This document shows, piece after piece, positions 25,835-38,996 of a DNA stretch of 64,000 nucleotides (the stretch's first letter is position 1; every line of letters begins with the position of its first letter). The notes under the pieces are model-generated. The model was not told the origin of the DNA. It saw only the letters and a program-made list of their open reading frames with translations, and made no database searches. Made by a program: the position numbers and the translations under genes. This DNA is from Malurus cyaneus samueli (taxonomy: Eukaryota > Chordata > Aves > Passeriformes > Maluridae): assembly GCA_009741485.1 (NCBI GenBank), contig CM019216.1, positions 46,880,863-46,944,862 on the forward strand, in the 5' to 3' direction.

Positions 25835-28800
25835 ACAATACTTATGGTATATTTCTGTCTTCCTGAGACTTTCTTTTATTCTTTATAACACACTGCTCAG
25901 TCAAGTCACAACTATTTGTGTTGAATGGTGATAGAACAACCATCTTCTCCACTGAAATGGCACAAAACAACATGTTACTTTGCCAACAATCTTCTCTTTA
26001 AGTGCTTGAGTCCACCTGGAGGCAACAAACATTAAGCCGGCAAAAGAGGCAAAAAAGTTGTTGATTTAAAACTTGGGGCAAAAGAAAAAATTATTGTCTT
26101 GCAAACTACTTTTCCATGCTGAGGAGATGCTGCTTTGTGACGAACCATCCTTGTCTAAATAAGATTGCCTATATTGATCTAGTTTAAAACTCTTTATTGT
26201 CTCAGCTCAAGTAAATCAAATGGAACTGATATGGCTCAGAGGCGCTTATCACATCATCAGAGCATTAATTTCCTAGATGACTGCATCTTGGAATGACATT
26301 ATAAAGCTAATTTCACCAGTTTTAAAAATAGGATCACTGAAAAAAAAAATTTTTATTCCAGCAAAGAATTTCTAGAACTGAGCACCACTCTGACCCATAT
26401 TGAAAACATCTCTAGAAAGTGAAGTTATGGCCCATATCTAACCACTGACACCTGGATAAGCTGTTAAACAAAAATGCTTTTTCTTTAATAGCAGATTTTG
26501 AGCTTTTACAAATCAGATACTGTTAAAGTTCCCCATAAATTGGCCTCCATCATCAGTATTCTCTTGTGCATTATGCTTCATAAAATATTCTGGAAGACGT
26601 GAACAGAGAGACACATAATTTCTGTATAGATTTCAGGGCATGCCTGATGCTTTGCTTCATTTTCTCAAAAGTGATCATAAATGAATTTTATATAATTATT
26701 TATAATTTACATGAACTATATTTTATAATAAATATATTTTTAAAAATTATTATTCATGTGTTTATTATAAGACTGAGTAGTGCAAGTAAGTAGTCTTCCC
26801 TGTTCTCTGATCTTAAGTTTTTTTGCTCCTAGGGATAAAAGTGTCTGCCACATGTGCCTCATCTAATGGCATCAATTGATTTACATGAATGAATTGCAGC
26901 CAGTTTTAACTATTTCTTTTAGCATATTTCATCAGATATTCAACTTTTATTAAACATAAAATATACCCTGATTTCAGGATCGAATTTTGATGGGCACTGG
27001 AATATAGCAAATTGAACTAGACAACTTAAAATGCTTCTCTTAAGTTTTAGGAACAACTGCTTTCAGGAAAAAATGTTTAGAAAAGAACTTCTTCTTGCCA
27101 AAAAAATCTCACCAAATTTCTCCTTTGTTTGAACCATCTGCTCTTTTCATATTGTCTTACTATTATCTGGTGAAAATAAAAAAGTATTATTGCTGATACA
27201 TCTCAAGGATTGTGAACACAGATATGGAGATGGATGTGTGCCACCACAACCTGGCTGCTTTCTCCTCTTCTTTCTCTTCACTCTTATTTTCCTCTGCAGG
27301 AATGTATTTAACATATCTAAATATTAAATCCAAACAAGGACTTCAGAGAAAAAGTTCTATTTCTGACAAACCTGCCATCTAAAATGAAATTTTGACTGTG
27401 CTTATCTTTAGAAGAATTTGACCAAGAGTAGTTTCTTATGCATCAAGAAACAAAACATAATAGCAAGACTATCAGGAATAGCACTGTGCAGGAAATCACA
27501 GCACTGCTGGAATTGTGTCATCTGTCCTGTTTGCAGTTTGGAAGCAGCTTAGTTATGTTTTTCTGCCTCTGTTTTTCAATGCACAGGACTTGCTGCATCA
27601 ATGAGCGTGTTTAACTAATCCTCAATATATCACAAAAGGTATTTCTTCTACAACAAACTGCATGACAAGCTTCACACTGACTCTTGGCATGTAAGACATT
27701 GGTGACTCTCTTTCAATACATGAACAAAAGGTCTGACACCTCCTAGTTGTCCCAAACTCTCTGCAGGACAGACAAACATACATATTTTGATAGAAAGATC
27801 TCAACCTTGTACATGGTACATAGAAAAGCCTCTGAACAGTCACTGAAAATAAATTATGTTTCCTGAAAAGGGAGCTTTTTTAAAGAGATCATTCTTTCAG
27901 GTTAGAAAGCCTCTCATATGCTTTGCTCAGTGACCTTGATCCAAAACTTGTAAAATCAAAAGGAGGTTTTACATCAAGTTCAGGGGTTTAAAACAGTGCC
28001 CCAACAAAATGCCAGTGGGAAAATTTGACCTAGTAATTTATGGACCTTAACAAGGAACTTGTTTCCTTGTAGGTTCCTAACAAGAACATTGCTAGATTAA
28101 AGTCATAAGCAGTCTCTTCTTCTCTTGAAATATAATGTAGAATGACTATCAGTTAAAAAGAAATATTCATGCATTTTCAAAGGATTTCAGTGAGTTTTGA
28201 ATAAAATAGCTCAAGGATTCAAATTGTTAAATTACACTTTCAGTGAAATATCCCCCTGTGAACGTGTCGGGGTATGGCATCATCAATGTTTTCTTTTATG
28301 AGTCTGCTGTACTGCCCACATTTCACTGGCCATTTAATGACGTTTCTTATTTCAACCCTTAAGAGAACTAGAAAGTTTTAAGGAGGGTCTATTAGTGCTT
28401 CACAGCCTTATTTTGCCTTTCTGTGGTCCAGTAAATGTTATCAGCTTTCTGTGTTCTAAATTCATTTACTGGCCAATTTAAAAATTCACCCTCATAAACA
28501 TTTCACCTTTATTTCTTTTCATATCAGCACCACATGGGATGAATAATTGTGTTAGCATGCTCAAGCCTGACTTCAAGGGCCAGCAACTGCACAGTACTAA
28601 TCTGGAAAACCGTGTGCTTCACAGGAAGAATTGACTTCACGGCAGTGAATGGGACTTGAGCTTTGCCAGAAATTCAGAACAGCTTTCTGTGCAGCAAGAA
28701 TTATTTATAATGTACCATCTGTTTAAAAGAAAAAAAAAAAAATCAAAAGATATTGGATTACTCTTTAATTTTTCTTATAGATAGTTATTTCCTAAAGCCT

Positions 28801-31800
28801 TTATTTGATAGCAGTTTGCTATTATCTAACTTCATACAGAGAGTAAATATTACAAATCCTTTAGAAACAATGAGCTTTGCATCATGCAAAAAAATCTAAT
28901 AATAAAAACTGGGATACAATACGGATGTGTCCCAAACAGATATTTAATTTTCTCATGCAGTGCCCCATGTTGAGGCAAACATCAGCACATTTGGAAATCT
29001 TAGGGCTATGTACATTCAGTTACTGGTACACTTTGCTTATCCCTATAACTCTTGCCCCAGTTGTCACTATCTTTATATTTTCTGAGTGTGAGTGTTGCTG
29101 TGGCCCTACAACAAAATGATGTTTTGTCTAAAGTGGAAGTGGAGCTTTACGAGGCAGAGCTTTTCTGAAATGAGGTAGTGGTAAAAATAATAAACTAATT
29201 GCCTACCCCTCAAGGACTACAGACATAAGAAGAAACAAAACTCAAATGTCACAGTGGCAAAATTGTAAAAGAAATTTTCCTTTTCATATAGCATACATTT
29301 CATGAATGTATGAACCAGAAATATGAACCATCTGTAGAAAACCCCTGAGGGAACAGCAGTAGTGCAGATTGCCTATTAATGTCCTGGCCCCCCTCCTGTT
29401 TGCAATACGTCTCAGGCAATCTTTATTCTATGTACATTTCATGATCTCTTACACTAATTATTTTGAATTCACTTATAATAAATGCCTTCTGCCTCTTTGC
29501 AGTGTGGCATGCACACTGGATATTCACCACTTTTGTGTGCCACAGGATAACTGTTATAATAGACTTTCAGACAGAGAAAAAGAAACTTTTTTTGTTGAGG
29601 AGCACTTACTTAAACAAGGCAAGGAAATGATAACAGTATTATTTGGGTTTTACTGTGAGGCAAAATATATTTTGTCAGAGATGCTTTCATTTCCTAGTTT
29701 GATTACTACAGGAAACAAATTAAAAATGTTATTCCAGCAACTTAAATTATCTGTGGTTGTGTTTCCACAAGCATTTTAATGCTTTGAAAATCATGTTATG
29801 TTATAGAAATAAGAAATCTTCTAATTCTAGTCCATAGTGTTTCTGTTGGAAAAAAATCTCAATATGAATGTGGTTGACATTTTTTGCTCCTTGTTAAAAG
29901 CAGTATGCTACAATAGCACAGCCTGTCTAGGTAAGACACAGAAAATCCCTGAAGACTGGGCTGAAGCACATCCCCAGGGGCTGAACATCTCACAAGCCAC
30001 GTGCCCTGTCATCCCAGAAGAATGAGATCTATCTGCATCACATCTATAACTTTATCTTAAAATAATGTATGCTTTCATCAAAGGAACTGCAATGTCACAC
30101 ATGTCAGACATTAGGCACTACATGTATGACACTGGGCTTTGCCAGGTGCCAGAGCTCCGCAGTTGTCCCAGAAAGTTGGGGTAAATGATCTGAGCTTTCT
30201 CTTGTTAGCTTGATGCCCATTTAGTCCATCTCAGACCATTAAATTATCAGAGCTCTTGTCAAAGTTTTCCCATGAAAGTGTCATCAGACTGCAGTTTATC
30301 TTTGGAAGACAAATTCAGCAAATGAATCCTACCCCACTGACCCCATCTCTTATCCAACCTGCCTTTTCCAAGATTCTTTATGCCCCAAGAGACAGCACCA
30401 CCATCACAATAACCAATGTATGTTGTCAGTAACTTTCTGTTCCTATGAGGGAGGCTGGAAGGGTCACTGGAGCTGGGCTTGTTAATTTTCTTATGTAAAA
30501 CACCCTTACAGAGGATCAGAATTTGCAGAACCTTGTGGCTTGCAAAGTTTTCCCTTCTACCCTGCAAAGTGTGGACCTTTAAGTTACCATTCCCTACTAT
30601 GAAGGAACAAGGCTGTCTGCAATTAGGGGCTGATTGCAACTAAGCCAGATACTCAACCTTTTCAAACTTATCTTCTCAGACATAGGCACTTGAAGCTTAT
30701 TCCTTGTTTTAAATGAAATCCAGAATTTCTGGTCTAATTCCAATACTGTCTGGAATCACCAGGAGCCCTGGCACAGACCTTGAGAGGACTGTCCATTCGC
30801 TGTGAACTGCATGGGACCGCATCCAGCCAAATTGAGTGAGAGATTGTGAGGGCTTCTTCCCGAATTACTTGCATTCAAAATTCTGCTGCTATCATTTCAA
30901 TTCAGATTTACATCTGAATGAATGTGGAAGCCAAGGGCAGAGTGTGCCAGTTGCTGCTTTTAGCTCTTAATGCAATAGGATGTAATTCATATCAGTGTTT
31001 GACAAGCTGGGATCTTTACAGGAAATTTCTTAGTACTGTATTATTGGAAGTGGCATTTATATATTCTGGATGTTTTCTTGTGGTTCTCTTTTTCTCTATA
31101 GTTTAGCTCTCTGGTACTAATAAGTTTCCCAGAACTGAAATGTAATAAAGTCAAGTGGTGGTGTATGTTCTGAAACAGAGATCATTCTAATACTGAAGAC
31201 TGATGTATATTTTTTTCTTACCGTCTTTGCTATAAACAATAAGGAACTAACCAGACTAATTTCTTAATCTTTGAAGACTTTATCCAGTGTACACATACCA
31301 GCCAAATACCAGATGGATTTCAGATCACACCTTTAACAGTCAAGTAATAGGATAGTTGATACAAGTGGAAATACACTTATTTTTCTCTTCTATGATGAAG
31401 CTCCTGCTGTTGTGAAAGTGTTTCTACCATGCAATGCCATTAGTGGTGCATGTCCATTTTATTGTTCTTTTCCCCAAATATTATTTTACCAGTACTAGGC
31501 TTTTTTTAGGCATTTTTTTCCATTACTTGGTGTATCTGATGAGGCTACAGCACAATGTTAACTCATTCACAATCCTGTGCAATGTGCTCTAGGATGAACC
31601 TGCTTGAGCAGGGAGTTTGGAGCCACTATGGTGCCTTCAAACCTCATCCATTCTGTATTCTGTGCTCGGGTGCACTCCTGCCAGGCCAAAGCTTGTCTCC
31701 TTTCCCTGGTCTGCAGCCGCACCCATGCCCACATCTCAGTGTTCAAATCCCCAGTCCTGCTTTCCCCAGTGCTCATTTTCATCGCTCATCCCAAGTCCCT

Positions 31801-31835
31801 GTTCCTTCCAGACCCAATCCCAAATGCTCCCACTA
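25835..31835. other. Unique AT-rich noncoding DNA
   Basis: No gene is seen. The 136-codon frame at 29369-29779 (+) and the 126-codon frame at 30259-30639 (-) have no recognisable domains. An almost pure A/T stretch lies at 26685-26770. Patches at 26220-26300 and 28255-28350 have the look of conserved noncoding elements and are listed as findings. An A run lies near 28728-28742. Confidence 0.5.
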
Positions 31836-32220
31836 TCCCTTCTCTCCTCTCCTCCTCTTCTCTCTCTCCTCTCCTCTCCTCTCCTCTCTCTCCTCTCCTC
31901 TCCTCTCTCCTCCTCTCCTCTCCTCTCCTCTCCTCTCCTCTCCGAACCTCTCCGACTCTCGACCTCTCCGAACCTCTCCGAACCTCTCCGAACCTCTCCT
32001 CTCCGAACCTCTCCGAATCCTCTCCGAACCTCTCCGAACCTCTCGAACCTCTCCGACCTCTCCTCTCTGAACCTCTCCTCTCCTCTCTCCGACCTCTCTC
32101 TCCTCTCCGAACCTCTCCTCTCCTCTCCGAACCTCTCCTCTCCTCTCCGAACCTCTCCTCTCCGAACCTCTCCTCTCCGAACCTCTCCTCTCCGAACCTC
32201 TCCTCTCCGAACCTCCCTCT
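31836..32220. repeat. CTCTC pentamer array with expanded CGAAC variant
   Basis: Up to about 31942 the tract is CTCTC/TCTCC pentamer repeat. From there to about 32215 the pentamer CGAAC is interspersed, giving CTCTCCGAAC units at 10-, 15- and 20-bp spacing. There are about a dozen intact CCGAAC words plus degraded ones (CCGACC, CCGAATC, CTGAAC). The last five are spaced regularly at 15 bp. Overlapping open frames of 171-222 codons on + and 203 on - are Ser/Leu/Pro or Glu/Arg/Gly repeats created by the 5-bp period and are not genes. Each variant carries a CpG, making this the most CpG-dense part of the window. Confidence 0.97.
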
Positions 32221-33735
32221 TCCAGAGCCTACATTTGTAATTCCTCCATGTCCCTTCTTCTCAGCTCTCTGAAATATCCCGACTCTGTCTACCACACGTA
32301 ATTGCATTTTCCTTGACTTTTCTTTCTCCTCAACAGTGTACTCTAAAAGCCACAGTGAATAGCTGAAACGAGGGACATTGTTTTGCTGGAATGTCATAGT
32401 CTTCTGAGAGCAAGACTTTCGTCTATAGACAATTAAAGAGCTGCTCTGTCAACTAACCAAATGCCAGGGATTCTGCGTGGTTCCCTTTCCATCCTTTAAC
32501 TTTCTGATTTCTACCCAAACCCCTCGGTTTCTGCCCACTGACACAAGAACATTCCACAGAAGTGACTAGATGTGGCATTCCAAAGCTACGATGTTAATTC
32601 CAAACATCCAGAGATGCCAGTCTGCAAGGTTTTACAAGCTCAGACAGTAAATGTCACCATAAGAGCCCCATATTTTCTATCTCTCAAAAAGCAAAGGTAC
32701 TTTCTACACAAGTAAAAATACAATTTTGTTTTTCTGTTTATCACCTTTGTCATCATAGGCTGGACCCTGACACTCACATCCGAGCTTATTCCTTCTTCCG
32801 CAGCAGTGCCAGCAGTCCTGCAGATCAAACAAGGCCCCACTCAGCCTCACAAAAAAACAATTTTCTTCCTGCTGTGCTCTCAAAGATTCTGAGGCTCCCC
32901 TTGTTCTTAAAAGTAATGCCTCTTTCAAGCATTCAGACATTACTGGGTGTTCTCAAAGATCAATATCACGAGCTTGGCTTAAAAACTAACCTGTGTGTTC
33001 CTCTGCATTTAAAATGTGTGTGGGTTGCCCTCTCAAGCTTTCGTTTATCACTGTGAAAGCTGGAGTAGAATTTCAACTTTACTACCTATAAACATTTGAT
33101 TCAAAGAGGGATCTTTTAGAGCAACACCCAATAGTGTCAGGGGCTCGTGCAGTGTTGCACAGAAGTTATTGCAACTGGCTGCATTAATCTGTCATTCTGC
33201 CATTGACAGACTGGGTGAAATAAAATCCTAGGCTCACTCTGGCTATAGGTCTGTGATCACTCTCCACTGACGTAAGAAACAGCTGTTGCCAAAGGGGGTG
33301 GTCTCATTCCTGCTGCTTTTCTTGCACTGATTCTGCTTTCTAGCGGCAGCATGATGAGCTGGATCAGCAAACTAATCGGTATTCTGACAGATTAAGTGTA
33401 AGATTCATTAGCCCCCGACACAAAAATTATGCATGTGCTTGACTTAGCATTTCAGAAAACATGGAAGGTGAAACTGAGGAAAAGTATCTAAATAAGAAAA
33501 TAAATTTTTAGTCATTGTCGAGGGTATAAACCTACATTGTCCAATCAATCTTGCTTCAATTTCTACACCAACTTGAACACTTGCTTGCCCTTTGCAAGGA
33601 ATCAGCTGCATTTCCTGTGCTGTTCCACCAAAGGTATCCCTCCTCCAGCTGTCAGGCTCCTGTTGCTCTGCTTCTGGGTGGATCATGACTAATGGATGCT
33701 GTGGAGCAACATCTGCATTTTATGTGGGCCATGAG
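32221..33735. other. Unique noncoding DNA
   Basis: No gene is seen. A patch at 33240-33440 keeps four CpGs, a TGACGTAA word and a POU-like ATTATGCAT word, and is listed as a candidate regulatory element. Confidence 0.5.
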
Positions 33736-33790
33736 AGCACTTACACAGCACTTACGCAGCACTTACACAGCACTTACGCAGCACTTAGAT
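33736..33790. repeat. 11-bp tandem repeat, five units, alternating variants
   Basis: Five exact-length 11-bp units: AGCACTTACAC, AGCACTTACGC, AGCACTTACAC, AGCACTTACGC, then AGCACTTAGAT. Alternation of ACAC and ACGC shows that the unit of expansion was a 22-bp dimer. The open frames crossing it are not recognised. Confidence 0.95.
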
Positions 33791-36700
33791 AAAGATGAGT
33801 CAATACTTCACAAGACTTCTCACCACCAACTTTTACCGACAGCAAATATTGTATATAAAGGATTGTATATAGATCCCACCCTAAAGATATACACTGATGT
33901 AGACCTTATAACAATATGGTCATTCACCTTCAGGTTAAAGGTTTTAAGATGTAATATTCCATAAATCTTTCTTAAAGTATGAAAACACACATTTTAAATG
34001 AAAAAGATCTCTAGAAATTGTGTATTTTGAAGATCTCTACATATGTTTTATTCATATATTAATTACTTGTTTATTGCAACTTGTATAGAGTTGCAATAAT
34101 ATGTCCAATATTTTTTAAATAGTACATTTACTCTACTTTTCTGAAGGACTTTCTGGATAATTGTTATTTCCAAGACTGGAAGATCTCATCGTTTTTTTCA
34201 GATTCCAATATTTGGTTTTTTGTTTTTTTTTAGACTGATCTCAATGAAGATTACTGCAATATCTGAGAATTCTTTTCTGACATGGTCACATTTAATAGAC
34301 ATACATACAAAAAGACAGTTTGAACATTCCTGATTTAAGTTTCATACCGAAGTAACTCTTCTTGAAGCAAAGTTATTTTCTGAACTATCTGTCCATGCTG
34401 ATGGAGAACTTGGCTCTTCCTATTTCTGAGTCTTCCAGACTGCTTTTTGGAATTTATTTAATTATATCCTTTAGAAAATATCTGACTCATACTTCCTGAT
34501 GTCCTTAATTAAATGCTTGAAGATTTCCCTCAAATACAAACCCTTTGATGTACACAGATTTATTAATAGCCAAAGAGTGAATTCTGAGCCGAATTGTCCA
34601 AATTTCAATTTCTGTTACAGAATCCAACAATAGTATAAGCCCCTCCTAGAAAAGTTGGAAATTATTTTAAATGTTGTTAAAACACTGGGCTGTGCTCCCT
34701 TAGTCATCTTTACAGAACTGGCAAAAATGAATTTTCTGTCTCCAAAGAAATTTAGCCTGAAATGAAAAGCAAACATGGAAAATTCCAGCTTCCTTAATTA
34801 TGGTGCCATTACAATCAACTAACCTGAGACATTCAGAATATACCAATGTACCTTTATGTCGGATTTTATTACCACTGTTTCTTGCAAAGATTAAAAGGGG
34901 TGGCAGAACACGTTACCTAAAATGCCATGAAATATCTGAGTATATCTGAGTGAGGCAGGATTTGTAAATAAGGAATTTTATCACTACTAACACTCAGGGC
35001 ATCCTGCTGTAAGTTTTATTGGTCAGGGAACAAGACTGAATTAATTCTTATTTAATTTAAGCACACTATGCACAATCTTCCAAGGAGATTTTAAAAATTC
35101 AAGGAGATTTTAAAACACTTAGACACTATGCAGACATGATGTTCATAATAAGTGTAAAATGAGGGAATTAATCCAGAACCAATCAAAATTTAAATAAAAT
35201 AAAATCCTGTTAATTTTGGCAGGATTTAGTTCAGTCATTTTAGTGAAATAGCAGGGCGAAATATTAGCTTTTCTGACACATCCTTGAAACTAAAAAAATA
35301 CAAGTAATAATCCATTCCAATCCCTGACAGATAAAAAAATATTTCAAGTGTCATTCTGCAATACCACGCAAATTGACATTTAACAGTCCCTTGAAGTGTA
35401 AGAATTCCATTGAGACACACAGCTAAAGGAACACAACTGTCAACCAAACCAGTGACTTTCTCAACACTTAAGTCCAGTTATACTTTGTTTGAGCAGATTC
35501 AAGACAAGAAGCAATTAATCAAAGTGTTAAGGGGCAATTTCATGACATTTAAATGCTTTGAGCATTATAATGTGACTGAGAGTTTAGAATTGTTCCAGAT
35601 GTTGAAAACAGCATTTTGTAAAAAATGAATAGAAGTTCAAAACTCTATTGTATCCCATCATCTTCTATTCAAGCCAACTCTTCTAGTGCTGACTCTAAAT
35701 CATTTGATTTTTGGAGACATGCCAGGAAAACAAACCAGTCCCTTGCTAACATCTCCTGGTTTATACAAAGTCAGATATTTAAAATTAGAGAATCTGCAAG
35801 AATGACGCCAAGGCACCATTTGCAAATTGTAAAAAGCGAAATGGTTTTCAAATGAGCATTCAGGACCCAGATGGAGAGAATATATAAAAAATAAATGTAA
35901 ATATAAAAGCAAGTATTAAAATATACATGCACATAAAATATATATCTATATACCTATACCTACATATCCACCACCCAGTGCAACCTGACATTTGTTAGTG
36001 GCCGTACATCACATACAGAATATTTCTGCCACTAGAAAATACATCCATGTGGACTGCAGTTAGAAGTAGGATTTATGGAAAAGGGTTTCTCCTGAATCCA
36101 TTCTGATCATTCCCTTTTGTTCTGGTCCTTCCCTTAAATATCCATGAGTAAGTTTTACACCTTCCCACAGTCCCATTACAAGGTCCAATGGCAAGTTTCA
36201 CCCAACCCCACAACTGTCGATTCCCAGACTCCACAACAAGCCACGTGCCCCTGAAGGCAGTAATCCTGCCCAATTTGTGCAGTGTTTTCCTTGGGTCCCC
36301 TTAATGAGTTTCCTCCTGAAGACCAAGGCCTGATGGTTTTTCTATAACCATGGGAGAGCCCAGGCCAGGGCACTCTGATTGAATGGAATAGATTATGGGG
36401 ATTCCACTCCCATCATAGTTTATCTTTGCTCGATATGATTAGCCTTCAGAAACATAACCTAATGTAGAGGTAGTCTACTTTTAACTCGTTTGGTGCCTTC
36501 TCACACCTTTGTCTCTCCTTTCCTCCTGCACTGTAACAAAAAACAAAAGTATACCTACTTCTTATATTAATAAGGATCCAGCTGTGGCAGTATGGTATCC
36601 AGCACAAGATAATTTATCTCCATCTGTTCAGCTTCACACATTCTATTAGACCTTGACCTGCTTCTATTAAACACTCTGAAAACCCTTCATATTCCTCAGC

Positions 36701-38925
36701 TTTCCAAAATTTTGTGTCTAGTATTTTTCCCTTTTTCTTCTGCATTCTCATCTTTTGTCCAAATGTCCTGTATGTGTTTCTCCATTCAGACAAACATCTG
36801 CATATTTCTTTGCTTACATCTTCTGACCTACCTAACTCTGTCTAAAATACAGTGTTGTGAAAACCAAACTCCTTCCCAAATGGTCTCCTTCTGTTTCCTG
36901 GCAATGAATATCCTCCCTTGGCCCCAGTCATTTTACACTTTCAGTGACATATTTATGTTCTCTCCCTGTTTCCTCTCCTCAGCATCTTTCTACTTTGTGC
37001 TTGTCCATGCCCATGTATTTCTCCTCTCTGCTTGAGCTTTTTCTAGCTTTTATTGTTCTTTTTCCTTCTTGTTGCATCAACCTCTTCTCCAGCAGCTTGT
37101 CATGGATTCTGCTTCACTACTTATACAACCTCCCTGCTGTCTAAAATATCATTCATGTTTTCCAAAATCACTCCATATCTGTGTCATCCTTTGTTTTGTG
37201 CACAAAGCTGCATTTCTTTCAGCAGCTACATAATAAGCCAGTCATTGTCAACGAGTCTGATGTGATTCATAGAACGCTTAATGAATTCTTGCCTTAGAAG
37301 ATTTTAGTAGATATGCTTTTGTGTGCTACTCCAGTTTTCTCCAGCTTCTGTTTAAAACTCTCCATTGGCTTCTTCTCAGCAGAAAGTCGGTATTTTTCTC
37401 ACATCTGAGATGGGAGGCAAACTTACATCCCTACTGAATGCAAAACCAAGTTTCATATCAAAAAGAAACAAAACCCAAAATAAAGCAGCTACAGAAAAAA
37501 AAAACCCAGCTAATAACAGCTACTGGATGAAGACATCATTCTTGTCTTTGCTACCAAATAGTTCTGGCTTTATTTTCCTTTCATCTTAAGTTATTCTTTC
37601 CCAACATCTCTGGTATATCAAGCTGAATTCTGTATCCATTTTCCTTTTTTTTTTGCCTGACCCTCTGCCTGCCATTTCTCTGTGCTAACTTAGCAATGTC
37701 CAAATCCTTCCTGTATCATCCTTTCCTTTGAATAACCTTCTGCCCTTATGTTCGTAAAATTAGGCTTTCCTTCAACGACTTCAAAACATGCCAGGCAGGA
37801 ACTTAGTGTTTTAGGACAGAGCAAGAGATTAGAAAAAAAAGTGGATGGCAGTTGATTTTAAAGTTTTCTTTTGAAATTTCAATCCTTGCAACTAGCTGTG
37901 TCAATGGGGAAGTCAGCAGCTAATGAGAATAATATTAATTTTGCAAAGGTACTGGAACTTAAAGTGTGTGTGGGATGGAATATGTCCAATGTTAGCTGAT
38001 TCAGACACCTCTTAGCAAATGTTCATGGCCCGTTCATGTGTGGGTTTTGTTCTGCTGATATTTGCCAAGAGGCACATGTAGAGACCACGATTCATAACTG
38101 GACTTGGCAGCTTTCTATAATTGAATGGATTAAGCCAGTGCAGTAAAGAAGGAGGTAGGCAAGCTTAAATTATTTCCATATGGGAAAAGAATCTTGATAT
38201 CCTAAGGGGATTTTAAGCCCAGAGGCTGAGCCTTCAAAACTTTCCAAAATTATAAATGCCCATTTTCAAAACAGCCTGAGAGTTATGGCTGGAGTCCTCT
38301 GAGAAGCCTGAAAACCACCACAGTGCTGCTGTCATATATCTCTAGGTATGCAATATCTGAGGTGATAAATCTAAAAAAGAAGAATTTAGTAATAAGAAAA
38401 ACGGTCTGATAAAGGAGAGAGTAGCTAATATCTTGTACTTAGTCAATGGTCTTTTGGGCAAATAAATATGGCACACAGAGTCAACTTCAGAGTCAAAATG
38501 TGGTTATGCACCAGTGTTTCTTTACGTTATTCTCTCCAAAACCTGGAAAGATGCTGGTTTTCCAGGTATGAGCCTAGTGTTAGAAGTTTACTTGTGTGAG
38601 ATGGCACTTCCTCAGCAAGGGGGTATTACTATCAGGAAGATCTTCACATGGAAGAATATGCAGAACCATTACATCATATTCGGCATCAGCTGAGTCCTGA
38701 AAAGCTGAAAATCTGCCAGACAGGCAATTTTAGAAATTGGGAATAATAGCACTCAATATTATTTTTGATAGCCAACCACCCAGACACGTTTGTAGCATCT
38801 GGGATCACTCTAACTCACGCTTCAATTGTTAAGCTTCATTTATGCACCTTTTCATGTTTAGAGAGAATTTCAGCTTGCACACAATAATTGCTTCTTCATC
38901 TTGATGCTATCATTTGTTGATTATG
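33791..38925. other. Unique noncoding DNA, partly pyrimidine-skewed
   Basis: No gene is supported. Positions about 36490-37270 are strongly T+C-rich on + and carry overlapping open frames (107, 66 and 70 codons) rich in Phe, Ser and Leu, without recognised domains. A local duplication of AAGGAGATTTTAAAA occurs near 35082-35115. The region around 35890-35965 is AT-rich with TATA/CATA words. Confidence 0.5.
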
Positions 38926-38996
38926 ATAGCTTTATCTTCACACCATTAAGCTGAATATGTTTGTATATTCAGCTTTTAAGTGTGATAGCTTGATAA
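38926..38996. repeat. Imperfect inverted repeat (hairpin)
   Basis: Core arms of 11 bp pair perfectly: AAGCTGAATAT at 38948-38958 with ATATTCAGCTT at 38965-38975, around a 6-base loop. Outside the core the arms continue imperfectly. CACAC at 38940-38944 and GATAGCTTTATC-type sequence on the left have partners in GTGTG and GATAGCTTGAT on the right, with small bulges. The total span is about 70 bases. It could be chance, a tiny transposon remnant or a small-RNA hairpin. Confidence 0.7.

Noticed and set aside
29369..29779. 136-codon open frame on +
   Set aside because: No recognisable domain, AT-driven residue composition, no splice or promoter context. A frame of this length can occur by chance in 64 kb.
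31741..31755. GTTCAAATCC word resembling a tRNA B box
   Set aside because: No A box at the right distance upstream and no cloverleaf can be drawn.
31555..32397. Frames of 171, 207 and 222 codons on + and 203 on -
   Set aside because: They are dominated by the CTCTC/CGAAC array and shared between frames with a five-residue period, with no start context or domain.
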